The position numbers were made by a program, and so were the translations under genes. A DNA stretch of 64,000 nt from Saccharopolyspora phatthalungensis (GTDB taxonomy: Bacteria; Actinomycetota; Actinomycetes; Mycobacteriales; Pseudonocardiaceae): assembly GCF_014203395.1 (NCBI RefSeq), contig NZ_JACHIW010000001.1:1860001-1924000 (forward strand), given 5' to 3'. The notes under the pieces are model-generated. The model worked only from the letters and a program-made list of their open reading frames with translations, was not told the origin of the DNA and did not search any database. Positions 8,775-18,205 of the stretch are shown here, one piece after another (positions within the stretch are counted from its first letter, which is position 1; the number at the start of each line of letters is the position of its first letter).

Positions 8775-8972
8775 GTGCAGGACTACGACTTATGCCGGGC
8801 AGTGTGGCGCAAGTCCAGCCGTAGCAACGGAAACGGCGGAGCTTGCATCGAAGTCACATTGACAGGAGAGGTCGTGGGCGTCCGCGACAGCAAGAACCGC
8901 GATGGCGGCACCCTGCTCTTCGCGCCCGACCAGTGGCACACCTTCCTGCGCAACCTCGACAACGCATCTTGA
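8775..8972 (+). CDS. DUF397 protein, partner of the XRE/DUF5753 regulator
   Basis: A 65-residue protein with the family signature WRKSSRSNGNGGACIEV, then VGVRDSKNRDGGTLLF and a terminal W.TFL motif. The length is typical. DUF397 proteins work with the XRE/DUF5753 regulators they sit beside, probably as antagonists. GTG start preceded by GGGAG at the end of the upstream gene. Confidence 0.88.
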   Translation: MQDYDLCRAVWRKSSRSNGNGGACIEVTLTGEVVGVRDSKNRDGGTLLFAPDQWHTFLRNLDNAS

Positions 8973-9064
8973 AGATGGGCTGCGGTGCGCCCTAATCAAC
9001 TTACGTGGCACGGCTGATTCCGCCACATTGTTGGCGTGTCGCGTAGCGACAAGGGGTACGCGGG

Positions 9065-9430
9065 ATGGACATCGATGGCTTATCTCGCGTAACTTGGCAG
9101 AAGTCCAGCTACAGCAACGGCTCCGGCGGAGATTGCGTAGAAGTCGCGATGACACCGACGGCCGTCGGAGTCCATGGTGGAAGTGCACGTCACCGTGGAT
9201 CTGCCCGGCCTGCACGCTGCGCCCACCGACCGAAGCCGCCGAATCGTTGCGCACTCCGTCGCCCGAACCCACGAACCGTCCCCCAGGTCGCATTGATCAA
9301 CTCCGCCAGCCTGGCAGAGGCTCGGGCGATGTCGCTACCGACAACTGGGGCATGCGGGCCGATGACAGCCCGCGCGTCCTCAGCCAGTTTTCCCGTCACT
9401 CTTTGTAGAGCCAGGGACCACCCAATGTGA
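9065..9430 (+). pseudogene. Broken second DUF397 gene
   Basis: The frame opens with an intact DUF397 N-terminal half (WQKSSYSNGSGGDCVEVAM, then PTAVGV) preceded by GGGG. After residue 36 the expected RDSKDPDG...W..FL half is replaced by an Arg/Pro-rich stretch with no family resemblance. No other frame restores the missing half in the following 300 bases. This is either a deletion/rearrangement or a frameshifted remnant. It ends just before the condensation-domain gene, so it may mark one boundary of an insertion. Confidence 0.65.
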
Positions 9431-9446
9431 CAACCTAGGGAGACAC

Positions 9447-10787
9447 ATGTCGGGTGGTCTTGATCGCCTGCCGCTCACCGCCTCGCAGACCACGGTTTGG
9501 CTGGCTCAGCAGGCAGACCCGGAGAATCCGATCCACGCCGCCGCCGAATGCCTGGACATCCAGGGCCCCGTCGACCTGCGGCTGCTCCAGATCGCGGTGC
9601 GCCGGGCGGTGGCGGACACCGATGCCTTCCGCGTTCGGTTCGAGGCCGATTCCGAGGGCCCCTGGCAGGTAATCGAGCAGCTGCGCGACTGGCCGCTGCC
9701 GGTAGTAGACCTGCGGGGTGCGCTGGACCCGTGGCCGGAGGCGTTGGCGCAGATGGAGGCGGACCTGCGTCGGCCAGCCGACCTCATGCGCACTCCCCTG
9801 TTCAACTTCGCCGTGTTCGTCCTGGCCGATGACCGGTCCCTGCTCTACGTCCGCGCGCACCACATCGTGATGGACGGCTTCGGGTTCGCCCTTTTCCTGA
9901 AGCGGGTCGGCGAAATTTACACGGCGATCGAACTGGGGCAGGACTGCCCGCCCAGCAGCCTGGGCTCGTTGCGCCACCTTATCGAGGACGATCTCCGGTA
10001 CCGGAGTTCCGAGCGGTTCACGCGGGACCGCGAGTACTGGCTGGAGCAGTTGTCCCCGCTCCCCGCCGTCGCGACGCTTGCGGGCAAGAGCGGTCCGGTC
10101 GCCCACAGCTTCTTGCGCACGAGCGGCCAAGTGCCGCCCCCGCTCGCCGATCAACTGCACGGGCTGGCGCGGCGAGCTCGGTGCAGCCTGCCGACCGTGG
10201 CGATGGCAACGATGGCGCTCTACGTGCAGCGGGCAACCGATGCGCACGACGTGGTGCTTGAAGTGGTGGTGGCGGGTCGTCAGGGGTCGGTGGCACGAGC
10301 CGTGCCAGGCATGGTGACCAACGCACCGCCGCTGCGGGTCGAGGTGGATCCCGGGATGACCACCGGCGAGTTCCTGCGGCACACCGCGGCGCGGGCGCGC
10401 GGCCTCATGCAGCACCAGCGGTATCCGTCCGCGTACCTCGTCCACGACCTGGGAATCGCCGACAGCGGGCTGGTGACCGAACCACCGGCGATCAACATCA
10501 TGGGATACACACCGAATCTGCACTTCGGGCGGCACCCGGTGAAGGTGCACAACCTGAGCAACGGAGCGGTCGAAGACCTCACGGTCAACGTGTACGACCG
10601 CTCGGACGGCTCGCTGCGGATCGACTTCAACGCCAACCCGAACTTGTACGGGGCCGAGGACAACGCAACGCACCACCGCGAGTTCACGAGCCTCCTTCAC
10701 GCGCTTGCGGAGACCGACCCGGAGCAACCGGTTGCGGCGGTGCAGCCGAGCTCGCGCTCGGCCATTTTCAGTTGCGCCGATGCGTAG
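9447..10787 (+). CDS. Stand-alone NRPS condensation domain
   Basis: A 446-residue protein that is essentially one condensation domain. The opening LPLTASQTTVWLAQQ is the C1 motif of EntF-like domains, and the catalytic HHIVMDG lies at 138-144. Later motifs include SLPTVAMATMALYVQRAT and VPGMVTNAPPLRVEV. Condensation domains normally join an aminoacyl donor and acceptor within a multidomain synthetase. Here no adenylation, carrier or thioesterase domain follows, and the protein stops where the linker to an A domain would start. Options are a trans-acting C domain or the remnant of a lost synthetase. ATG with GGGAG ribosome site. Confidence 0.85.
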   Translation: MSGGLDRLPLTASQTTVWLAQQADPENPIHAAAECLDIQGPVDLRLLQIAVRRAVADTDAFRVRFEADSEGPWQVIEQLRDWPLPVVDLRGALDPWPEALAQMEADLRRPADLMRTPLFNFAVFVLADDRSLLYVRAHHIVMDGFGFALFLKRVGEIYTAIELGQDCPPSSLGSLRHLIEDDLRYRSSERFTRDREYWLEQLSPLPAVATLAGKSGPVAHSFLRTSGQVPPPLADQLHGLARRARCSLPTVAMATMALYVQRATDAHDVVLEVVVAGRQGSVARAVPGMVTNAPPLRVEVDPGMTTGEFLRHTAARARGLMQHQRYPSAYLVHDLGIADSGLVTEPPAINIMGYTPNLHFGRHPVKVHNLSNGAVEDLTVNVYDRSDGSLRIDFNANPNLYGAEDNATHHREFTSLLHALAETDPEQPVAAVQPSSRSAIFSCADA

Positions 10788-10796
10788 CGTGCAGGC

Positions 10797-11624
10797 ATGG
10801 AGGATTTCGAGACCGCGATTTCGGCTTACTACCGCCTTGATCCCGAGCGCGATCGGCTCTCCACCTGGGGTTTGCTCGAAGCGCTTCGCACCACCGAGCT
10901 GCTGGAGCGGTACCTGCCGCCCGCCCCGGCGGTAGTCCACGACATCGGCGGTGCACGGGGCGCGTACGCGCTTCCGTTGGCGCGCAACGGTTATCAGGTG
11001 CACCTGATCGACGCATGGCCGCCGCACGTCGAGGCCGCCGCGGCGGCTTCGGAACAGCAGCCCGACGCGCCCCTGAGCTCCACGGGTGTCGGCGATGCCC
11101 GCGAGTTGCCCTTCGAGGACGACAGCGCGGATGCGGTACTGCTCTTCGGCCCGCTCTACCACCTGATCGAACGGGACGACCGAGTGCTCGCGCTGCGCGA
11201 GGCGCACCGCGTGCTCAGGCCGGGCGGAATCCTGCTCGCCGCAGCCGTTTCCCGGTATGCGTCCACCTTCGACGGTATCCGCAACGGTGACATCTCCGAC
11301 CCCGAGTTCGACGCGATCGTGGCGGGCGACGTGCGCGACGGGGTGCACCGCAATGTCGATCCGGACAAGCACCCGAACTGGTTCACGCTGACCTTCTTCC
11401 ACCGCCCCGCCGAACTCCACGACGAAGTGGCGGACGCCGGCTTCGACGACGTCCGGCTGCTGGCCATCGAAAGCGCCGGCGCCTACACGACCGACGCCGA
11501 GCGCCTGGCCGACGACACGTACCGCGAAGCGGTCCTCCGGGCCATCCGCCGCATCGAAGCGGTCCCCGAACTCCTCGGCACCAGCCCGCACATCATGGCC
11601 GTCGCCCGCACCCCGGCCCGCTGA
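10797..11624 (+). CDS. Class I SAM-dependent methyltransferase
   Basis: A 275-residue protein with the Rossmann SAM motif VVHDIGGARGAYALPLA (about 45-61), an acidic second-strand end (HLIDAW), DARELPFEDDSADAVLLFGP and the post-motif HRVLRPGGILLAA. The substrate is unknown. A TAGCGT box (10785-10790) sits 6 nt before the ATG with no ribosome site, suggesting a leaderless transcript starting inside the end of the condensation-domain gene. It may therefore be expressed independently although only 9 bp downstream. Confidence 0.85.
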   Translation: MEDFETAISAYYRLDPERDRLSTWGLLEALRTTELLERYLPPAPAVVHDIGGARGAYALPLARNGYQVHLIDAWPPHVEAAAAASEQQPDAPLSSTGVGDARELPFEDDSADAVLLFGPLYHLIERDDRVLALREAHRVLRPGGILLAAAVSRYASTFDGIRNGDISDPEFDAIVAGDVRDGVHRNVDPDKHPNWFTLTFFHRPAELHDEVADAGFDDVRLLAIESAGAYTTDAERLADDTYREAVLRAIRRIEAVPELLGTSPHIMAVARTPAR

Positions 11625-11813
11625 TTCGGCCGCCGGGCCGCCAGCGCCCACGGCCAGACCGGGAAGCCGGCCACAACGTTGCCGATACAAGGACAACCTG
11701 TGGGGCGCGTGGATCGTCAATCGGCTGGACGAATTCGGCGCACCCACACCAACGGTCGCGCGAGGCGTTCGCGAGGATGAACTGCGAAGGATTTTCGAAC
11801 TCCGAGGAGCGCG

Positions 11814-14800
11814 GTGAAGTACAGGATCAGCCCGGCGCAACTCGACCTGCCGGCCGAGCCGCAGCCCGCCGCCGACGAACGCCCGAAGCGGTCCCGGCTA
11901 GGTCACTGGCTGGCGCACGTGGTGGCGTGCATCGTCGGCATCGTCGGCATCGCCTGCGCGCTCGCCCTGCCGTTCGCACCCGTCTGGGTAGACCGGACCG
12001 AAGTGCACTGGCCGGCCGCCGAATTGGGTGCCGAGTCCACGACCGCGCTCTTCGCCCCCTATCGGCCGGCCTCGTTCGACGCATTCGTGCCGTGCCCGGT
12101 GCTGCGCGCGGCGCTCGACCGGCCGCAACGGACCACGGTCCTGACCACCCTGCCGCCGGGCAGCGACCGCGAGGGCCTGATCCTGACCACCCGGCTCGGC
12201 AAACCGGAGCTCGTGCTCGGCCAGCACCAGGTGCCGCTGCCGCCCGGCGCCTGCGAACTGGCGATCCACGCGGACTCGGGGCAGTCGGTGGTGACCGCCG
12301 GCGGGCAGCCGCCGATCGTGCTGCCGGGCATCGCCGCGCCGGAGATCTTCACCTTCGCCACGGACCTCGAACCCCGGCAAGTGGCCGGGCTTTCGGTCAC
12401 GGCCCGCACCTACTCGTGGTTCGACACCTCGCCGACCGATGTCAAGAGCACCCTGATCACCACGGTGCTGGCGCTCGCGGTCGTGTCGCTGGGGCTGCTG
12501 CTCGTCCACTCCCCGCCCGCGCTCGGCAGGATCCGGCTGTCGCCGCGACTCCTGCCGGTCGATGCCTCGGTCGCCGCGGTGCTGGCCGGTTGGCTGGTCA
12601 TCGGTCCGCTCACGGACGACGACGGCTTCGCGATGATGACCATCCGCAACTACGAAGACGCCGGCGACATCGGCAACTACTACCGCTGGTTCAACGCTTC
12701 CGAGACACCATTCACGCTCGTCCAACACCTGATGCGCTGGGTGTCGCAGGAAAGCCTCGCGCCCGCTTGGCTGCGCCTGCCCAGCGTCCTCGCCGGGCTG
12801 CTGACCTGGATCATCGTCAGCCGCGGCATCGTCGCGCCGCTGTGCAAGGACACCCGGCGCCTGCCGCTGCACCTGCTCACCGCGGTGTTCTTCCTGGCCT
12901 GCTGGCTGCCGTTCGGGCTGGGCATCCGGCCGGAACCGTTCGTCGCGCTGGGCACGTCCGCGCTGGTCGCGGCGTTGCTGAAGATGACCCGGACGCGGCT
13001 ACCGCATTTCTGGCTCGGCGTCGCCGCGTTTCTCACCGGTCTTACGGTGGCCGTCACGCCCACCGGCGTCAGCGCGCTCGTCACCGTGCTCGTGTTCGCG
13101 CCGCGCATCGGCCGGGTGCTGGTGCAACACGGCGTACTGCCCCGTTGGATCAGCGTGCCCACGCGGGTCGTACTGGTCGGATGCCTGGGTACGGTCGGGC
13201 TGGTGGCGATGTTCGCCGACTCCACCCTCAACGGCGTCCGGCAGGCCACCGCCATCCACAACGAGTTCGGGCCGAGCCTGGGCTGGTACCAGGAGATCGA
13301 GCGGTACACGAGCCTGCTCAGCACGATCATCTGGGGCGCCTCCGGCAAACGCATGGCCGTGTTCCTCGTCATCACCGCGGTGCTCATCACGGGGGCGTGC
13401 GCGATGCGGCAGGTGCACCGGTGGACCGGGCTGGTCGACCTGCCGGTGCTGCTCGGCTCCGTCGTCGCGGTCCTGGTCGCGTTGTGGCTGACGCCGTCGA
13501 AGTGGACGCACCACTTCGGGGCGCTCGCCGGGGTCGGTTCGGCGCTGCTCGTGGTGCTGGTCGTGCTGCTGGGCCGGGTCGGCAGACTCGGCCACGCGAA
13601 GCGGGAATCGCGGCTGATCGGCGTGTTCGGCGGGATCGCCGCGTCGGTGGCGGCGGCTTTGGCGTTCATGGGGCCGAACGTGTGGCCGATGCAGTCCGAC
13701 CTCGCGATGCCGTGGTCCGACACGCCCGTGGAGCCCGGTCTGCCGCTGGACAGCCCGGCGCTGTGGCTCGTCACCGGCGCGACGGTTGGGGCGCTCACCT
13801 TCGGCTTCGTCCGGATCCGGGCGTTGATGTCGCACCGTGACCTGACCGGTCTCGTGTGGACGGTCATGCCGGCGTCGGTGCTCGGGTTGGCGGCGCTGGC
13901 GTCGGTGCTGGTGCTGGTCGGGTCGTTCATCGCCGCGCCGCAGATCATGGGCGACCGCTTCTCCATCGCGCGGATGAACTGGCAGAGCATTCGGGCCAGC
14001 AGTTGCGGGCTGGAGGACGAGGTCGAGACGCTGCCGATCGCCGAGCGGCTGTCGCCGGTGGACGGGTCCACCGAACTAGACGGCTTCACCTCGGGTGGCA
14101 CGCCGCCGCAGGAACCCGACCTGCGCACGGAAAACCCGGGCGAGCCGTTGCATGCCGAGAAGCCCGATGACCCGAAAGCCCCGGAAGGGGAGGTGGCGTC
14201 GACCTCGGCGAGCCAGTTCGCCTGGACCAGCACGACGGGCGGACCGCAGACGACCGGTTCGCTGACCTCCGGCTGGTTCGGCCTGCCGCGGCTGACCGGG
14301 AACCAGACGCTGTCGGTGTGGGTCTCCGGTCGGCCCGAGCAGGGCAACTCGCTGGCCCTGGAATTCGGTGCCTCGTTGCCGCGGCAGGTGCGTCCACTGG
14401 AAACGCACGAACTGCGCGATGCGGCGCCGACTGATCTGCCGTTCGACGACCCGCGCCACGGCCGACCGATTGATTGGCGCAACTTCCGCGATTGGCGGCT
14501 GCTCACCGTCGATGCCGCACAGATCCCGGCCGGTGCCGACCGGGTGCGGGTGCTCGCCGAGGATCGCACCAGCGACGAGCAAGGGTGGCTGACCGTCAGC
14601 GGCCCGGCGGTGCGCGACGTGGTGCCGCTGCGCCAGGCGCTCGACGAGCGCGAACCGGTGCTGATCGACTGGCAGATGAGCTTCGTGTTCCCCTGCCGGT
14701 TCGGATATCCGCAGGTTTCGCACGGCGTCGCGACCAGCCCCCGGATGCTGATCTCGCCGCCCGAGGGCGAAGGCTCGATGACGTTCGGGACCGACATGGG

Positions 14801-14999
14801 CGGCGTGTTCGCCGGGGTGCCGATGCAGTCCCAGCGGTTCGAGTTGCCGAGCCGGCTGCGCGACGCACCCGGCAACACCTGGGGTCACCTCTACTCGGTG
14901 CGCTACGCGATCGAACGCGACGACTACACCACGACACGGCACCGCGAACGCATCGGCGGCGCCGACGGCGACCCCGCCTACCCCTTCAAGGAGCACTGA
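11814..14999 (+). CDS. Emb-family arabinosyltransferase (paralog 2)
   Basis: A 1,061-residue membrane arabinosyltransferase, near the usual Emb length. A hydrophobic anchor around residues 32-58 is followed by an extracytoplasmic domain, the catalytic aspartates in GPLTDDDGFAMMTIRN, many membrane segments and a C-terminal soluble domain (about 720-1061) with a Pro/Glu-rich insertion (about 760-800). Counting from the DD pair, the residue matching EmbB Met306 is Thr. GTG start with GAGGAG upstream. It precedes paralog 3 in the same direction at 150 bp. Paralogs 2 and 3 share the NYYRW.NASETPF.L.QH segment and look closer to each other than to paralog 1. Confidence 0.92.
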   Translation: MKYRISPAQLDLPAEPQPAADERPKRSRLGHWLAHVVACIVGIVGIACALALPFAPVWVDRTEVHWPAAELGAESTTALFAPYRPASFDAFVPCPVLRAALDRPQRTTVLTTLPPGSDREGLILTTRLGKPELVLGQHQVPLPPGACELAIHADSGQSVVTAGGQPPIVLPGIAAPEIFTFATDLEPRQVAGLSVTARTYSWFDTSPTDVKSTLITTVLALAVVSLGLLLVHSPPALGRIRLSPRLLPVDASVAAVLAGWLVIGPLTDDDGFAMMTIRNYEDAGDIGNYYRWFNASETPFTLVQHLMRWVSQESLAPAWLRLPSVLAGLLTWIIVSRGIVAPLCKDTRRLPLHLLTAVFFLACWLPFGLGIRPEPFVALGTSALVAALLKMTRTRLPHFWLGVAAFLTGLTVAVTPTGVSALVTVLVFAPRIGRVLVQHGVLPRWISVPTRVVLVGCLGTVGLVAMFADSTLNGVRQATAIHNEFGPSLGWYQEIERYTSLLSTIIWGASGKRMAVFLVITAVLITGACAMRQVHRWTGLVDLPVLLGSVVAVLVALWLTPSKWTHHFGALAGVGSALLVVLVVLLGRVGRLGHAKRESRLIGVFGGIAASVAAALAFMGPNVWPMQSDLAMPWSDTPVEPGLPLDSPALWLVTGATVGALTFGFVRIRALMSHRDLTGLVWTVMPASVLGLAALASVLVLVGSFIAAPQIMGDRFSIARMNWQSIRASSCGLEDEVETLPIAERLSPVDGSTELDGFTSGGTPPQEPDLRTENPGEPLHAEKPDDPKAPEGEVASTSASQFAWTSTTGGPQTTGSLTSGWFGLPRLTGNQTLSVWVSGRPEQGNSLALEFGASLPRQVRPLETHELRDAAPTDLPFDDPRHGRPIDWRNFRDWRLLTVDAAQIPAGADRVRVLAEDRTSDEQGWLTVSGPAVRDVVPLRQALDEREPVLIDWQMSFVFPCRFGYPQVSHGVATSPRMLISPPEGEGSMTFGTDMGGVFAGVPMQSQRFELPSRLRDAPGNTWGHLYSVRYAIERDDYTTTRHRERIGGADGDPAYPFKEH

Positions 15000-15149
15000 C
15001 CGGCAATTTTCACCCGGTCACGCGGGCGGCGGTGCGGGTGGAACGGCACGGCTCCAACCCCGCCGCCCATTCAGGCGCTGCGGGATCCGCTGAGTTGGCT
15101 AAGACTGGAATGCGCCGCACGCCAGCCGAACTGACCAGGGGGAACGTCG

Positions 15150-18100
15150 GTGCCGCACGGGATCGGACAGACCTCAGCCGGACTGGACGATCCGACCGCC
15201 GCCGACGACTCCCGCGCCGAGCCGACACGTCGAGCGTCCGCCGCCATCCGCATCGCCGGAGTCGTCGTCGGGGTGCTGGCCGTGTTGGCCGCGATCGCCA
15301 TTCCGCTCGCCCCGGTGATCACCCAGCGGGTCGAGGTGAGCTGGCCGCAGGGCGGGCGGCTGCCGGAGAGCACGCTGGCGTTCTTGGTCCCCTACAAGCC
15401 GACCGAGGTCCACGTCCGCGTGCCGTGCCCGGTGGTGCGGGCCGGGCAACAACGCGGCAACCCGACGACGCTGGTGGCCAGCAGACTCCCCGGCCAGCCC
15501 ACCAAGGGCTTTGCCGTCGCCACCGCCAACGACCACGCGATCGCCCTGGTCGCAGGCCGCGAGGCGCTGCGCGCGCCGATCGCCGAGGGCTGCGACGTCG
15601 CGATCGACGCCAACGCCACCGGCAGCCGCGCCCGGATCGGCGACCGGGTGGTCGAACTGCCCGGCGAGCGGATCCGGGACATCGTCGCCTTCGCCACCGA
15701 CCTGCCCCCGCAGCAGGCCGACGGCCTCCGGGTGCACGTCACCACCGCGAACTGGTTCGAGAACTCCCCGACCGGCACCAAGAAACTCCTCATCGCGGCC
15801 CAGATCCTGCTGGTCGTACTGGCTTTCGCGGTGTTGTTCGCGCACGGCTTGCGCCGACGGGGTTCGCCGCCCAGCGGTCGCGGCAGCGCGCTGCGCTACC
15901 TCGTCGATCTCGCGGTGGTCGTGGTCCTCGGCGGCTGGTGGGTGCTGGGGCCGACCACGCCGGATGACTCGTTTGCGGCGACGATGATCCGCAACGGCCT
16001 GCACACCGGCGACGTCAGCAACTACTACCGCTGGGAAAACGCCTCCGAGACGCCCTTCGCGCTGGCCCAGCACCTCCTGGAGCCGGTGGCCGCGTGGACC
16101 TTCACCCCGCTCGCCATGCGGATTCCCAGCGTGCTCGCCGGCTTGCTGACCTGGTTCGTGCTCAGCCGCGGCATCCTCGGCGCGGTGCTGCCGGAACACG
16201 GCCGACGCGGCGCGGTCCGGGGGCTCGCCGCGGTCAGTTTCCTTGCCTGGTGGTTGCCCTTCGGACTGGGCATCCGCCCAGAACCCTTCGTGGCGCTGGG
16301 GCTGGCGGCGGTGTTCGCATGCGTGCTGCAAGCGGTCCGGCGCGGCCAGGTCTGGTGGCTGGGCCTGGCGGCGCTCGCGGCCGGGCTCTCGGTGGCGGTG
16401 AATCCGATGGGCATCACCGCGATTGCGCCGTTCGTGGCGCTGGCCCCGCAGCTCCGGCGGCTGCTCAGCGTGCCGGTCGCCGCGCTGCTGGCGGGCATCG
16501 CGGCGACCGGGATCGTGACGATGTTCGCCGACCAATCCCTGTTCGGCGCCCGGAAAGCCACCGAATTGCACGCCTTCTACGGCCCCGACGTGCCGTGGTT
16601 CCAGGAGATCGTGCGCTACCAGAACCTGCTGGGCTTCGACCTGCAAGGCGACCTGGCGCGACGCGCGCCGATCCTGCTGACGCTGGTGGTGGCCGGCTAC
16701 GGCGGACTGCTTTTGCTCCGCGGTGCGGGTCGGCTGCCCGGCCTGCGCCTGGCGCACGTGCCGCCGGTCTGCCTGCTGATCAGCGTTGTCCTGATGGCCC
16801 TGACTCCATCCAAGTGGACGCACTATTTCGGCGCACTGGTGGGGGTCGGAGCCGCTACGCTGACCGCAGGTGTGGTGCTGATCGCGATCGGTGCTCGGCG
16901 GCTCTCGCGTGATCGGGTCGTTCCGGTGGCCGGATTGCTGTGCACCGCGCTAGCCGTGTTCGCAGCGGCGCTGACATTCGCTGGAAAGAACAATTGGTTC
17001 CTGCATTCGCGGTACGGGGTGCCTTGGGGAGAACAGCCGGTACGGCCGCTGAACAACCCGGCGTGGTGGTGGTTTCCGGTGGGGGTCCTGCTGGCGGTAT
17101 CCGTCCTATCTGGACGCAAGCGACGGGACCGAACCCGGCGGATGCTGATCCGGTCTCCCGCCGTGATCAGCGCAGGAGCAGTGGGGGTGACGGTGGCGCT
17201 CGTGCTCTACTCGTTCATCGTCGCGCCGATCCGGCAGACCGGTGACTACTCCATCGGAGCGCAGAACCTCGCCGCCCTCGCCGACGGCGGCTGCGGGATC
17301 GCGGACCATGTGGTCGCCACTCCCGATGTCCCCGGCGGCGCCCTGACCACCCGGGATCGCGCCGAGAGCGTCGGCTTCACCGCCGGAACCGGGTATTCTC
17401 CGGGCTTCGGTCCGCCGGCGGGCGTCCGGGAGCTGTGGGGCAGCCTCGACGGCGGGCCGATCAACACCGGCGAGCTGACCACCGGCTGGTACCCGCTGCC
17501 GCCGCTGGCCGCGAACCAGGAACTGGCCGTCGCGGTGGCCGGGCGCAGCGGCGACGGCAACCGGGTCGCGCTGGAATTCGCCTCGCCCACCGGCATCGTC
17601 GGCGAACGTGTCCTCGACGACACCTGGCTGGACCCCGACGAGCGCGTCGACTACCCGACCGACCACGTCGTCGAGGACCGGCCGCAGGATCATCCCGCAT
17701 GGCGCGACCTGTACGTTTCCGCCCAGGAGGTCCCGGTTGGCGCCGACCGGGTGCGGCTGCGGGCGGCCGACGGCACCACCGATCCGGCCGGTTGGGTCGC
17801 GGTGGCCGCGCCACGCGTTCGCGACGTCATCCCGCTCGCCGAGTACCTGCGCGGGAAAGCCCCGATCCTGTTGGATTGGTCGATGACCTGGAGCCTGCCG
17901 TGCGTTCAGGACCTGCCGCGGGTGGCCGGCGGGCTGGTGGAACCGCCGGCCTACCTGGTCAATCCGCCCGACGACATGGGATTCGCCGGGTTCGCCGCGT
18001 ACGCGCGCGGCATCGGCGGGACCTTCGCCGGAGTGCGGGAAATCGGCGCCGAGAGAGAAGTCCCTACGCGACTGCTCGGGGCCGAAAAGACCCCCGATTA

Positions 18101-18203
18101 CGCCGAATGGGGACATCTGATCGCGATGGATTACCCGCTTCCAGGCAACGACCTGGACGCGCGGAGCGTTCCAGTTTCACGGTGGGGCTGGCGAGGGGAG
18201 TGA
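15150..18203 (+). CDS. Emb-family arabinosyltransferase (paralog 3)
   Basis: A 1,017-residue membrane arabinosyltransferase with catalytic aspartates in GPTTPDDSFAATMIRN; the EmbB Met306 equivalent is Met. Architecture is as in paralog 2: N-terminal anchor, extracytoplasmic domain, membrane core, and a C-terminal domain from about residue 700. GTG start with AGGGGGA 5 nt upstream. The stop is followed almost directly by the GT2 gene (GGGGAGTGACCATG), so emb paralog 3, GT2, gtrA-like and oxidoreductase genes probably share one transcript. Confidence 0.92.
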   Translation: MPHGIGQTSAGLDDPTAADDSRAEPTRRASAAIRIAGVVVGVLAVLAAIAIPLAPVITQRVEVSWPQGGRLPESTLAFLVPYKPTEVHVRVPCPVVRAGQQRGNPTTLVASRLPGQPTKGFAVATANDHAIALVAGREALRAPIAEGCDVAIDANATGSRARIGDRVVELPGERIRDIVAFATDLPPQQADGLRVHVTTANWFENSPTGTKKLLIAAQILLVVLAFAVLFAHGLRRRGSPPSGRGSALRYLVDLAVVVVLGGWWVLGPTTPDDSFAATMIRNGLHTGDVSNYYRWENASETPFALAQHLLEPVAAWTFTPLAMRIPSVLAGLLTWFVLSRGILGAVLPEHGRRGAVRGLAAVSFLAWWLPFGLGIRPEPFVALGLAAVFACVLQAVRRGQVWWLGLAALAAGLSVAVNPMGITAIAPFVALAPQLRRLLSVPVAALLAGIAATGIVTMFADQSLFGARKATELHAFYGPDVPWFQEIVRYQNLLGFDLQGDLARRAPILLTLVVAGYGGLLLLRGAGRLPGLRLAHVPPVCLLISVVLMALTPSKWTHYFGALVGVGAATLTAGVVLIAIGARRLSRDRVVPVAGLLCTALAVFAAALTFAGKNNWFLHSRYGVPWGEQPVRPLNNPAWWWFPVGVLLAVSVLSGRKRRDRTRRMLIRSPAVISAGAVGVTVALVLYSFIVAPIRQTGDYSIGAQNLAALADGGCGIADHVVATPDVPGGALTTRDRAESVGFTAGTGYSPGFGPPAGVRELWGSLDGGPINTGELTTGWYPLPPLAANQELAVAVAGRSGDGNRVALEFASPTGIVGERVLDDTWLDPDERVDYPTDHVVEDRPQDHPAWRDLYVSAQEVPVGADRVRLRAADGTTDPAGWVAVAAPRVRDVIPLAEYLRGKAPILLDWSMTWSLPCVQDLPRVAGGLVEPPAYLVNPPDDMGFAGFAAYARGIGGTFAGVREIGAEREVPTRLLGAEKTPDYAEWGHLIAMDYPLPGNDLDARSVPVSRWGWRGE

Positions 18204-18205
18204 CC

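Noticed and set aside
9190..9399. 69-residue minus-strand frame near the broken DUF397
   Set aside because: Part of it (SDIARASARLAELINATW) looks protein-like, but there is no ribosome site, no family match and the rest is Arg-rich; not called.
9435..11840. 801-residue minus-strand open frame
   Set aside because: It lies wholly antisense to the condensation-domain and methyltransferase genes, is Arg/Gly/Val-rich, and has no motif; typical high-GC shadow frame.
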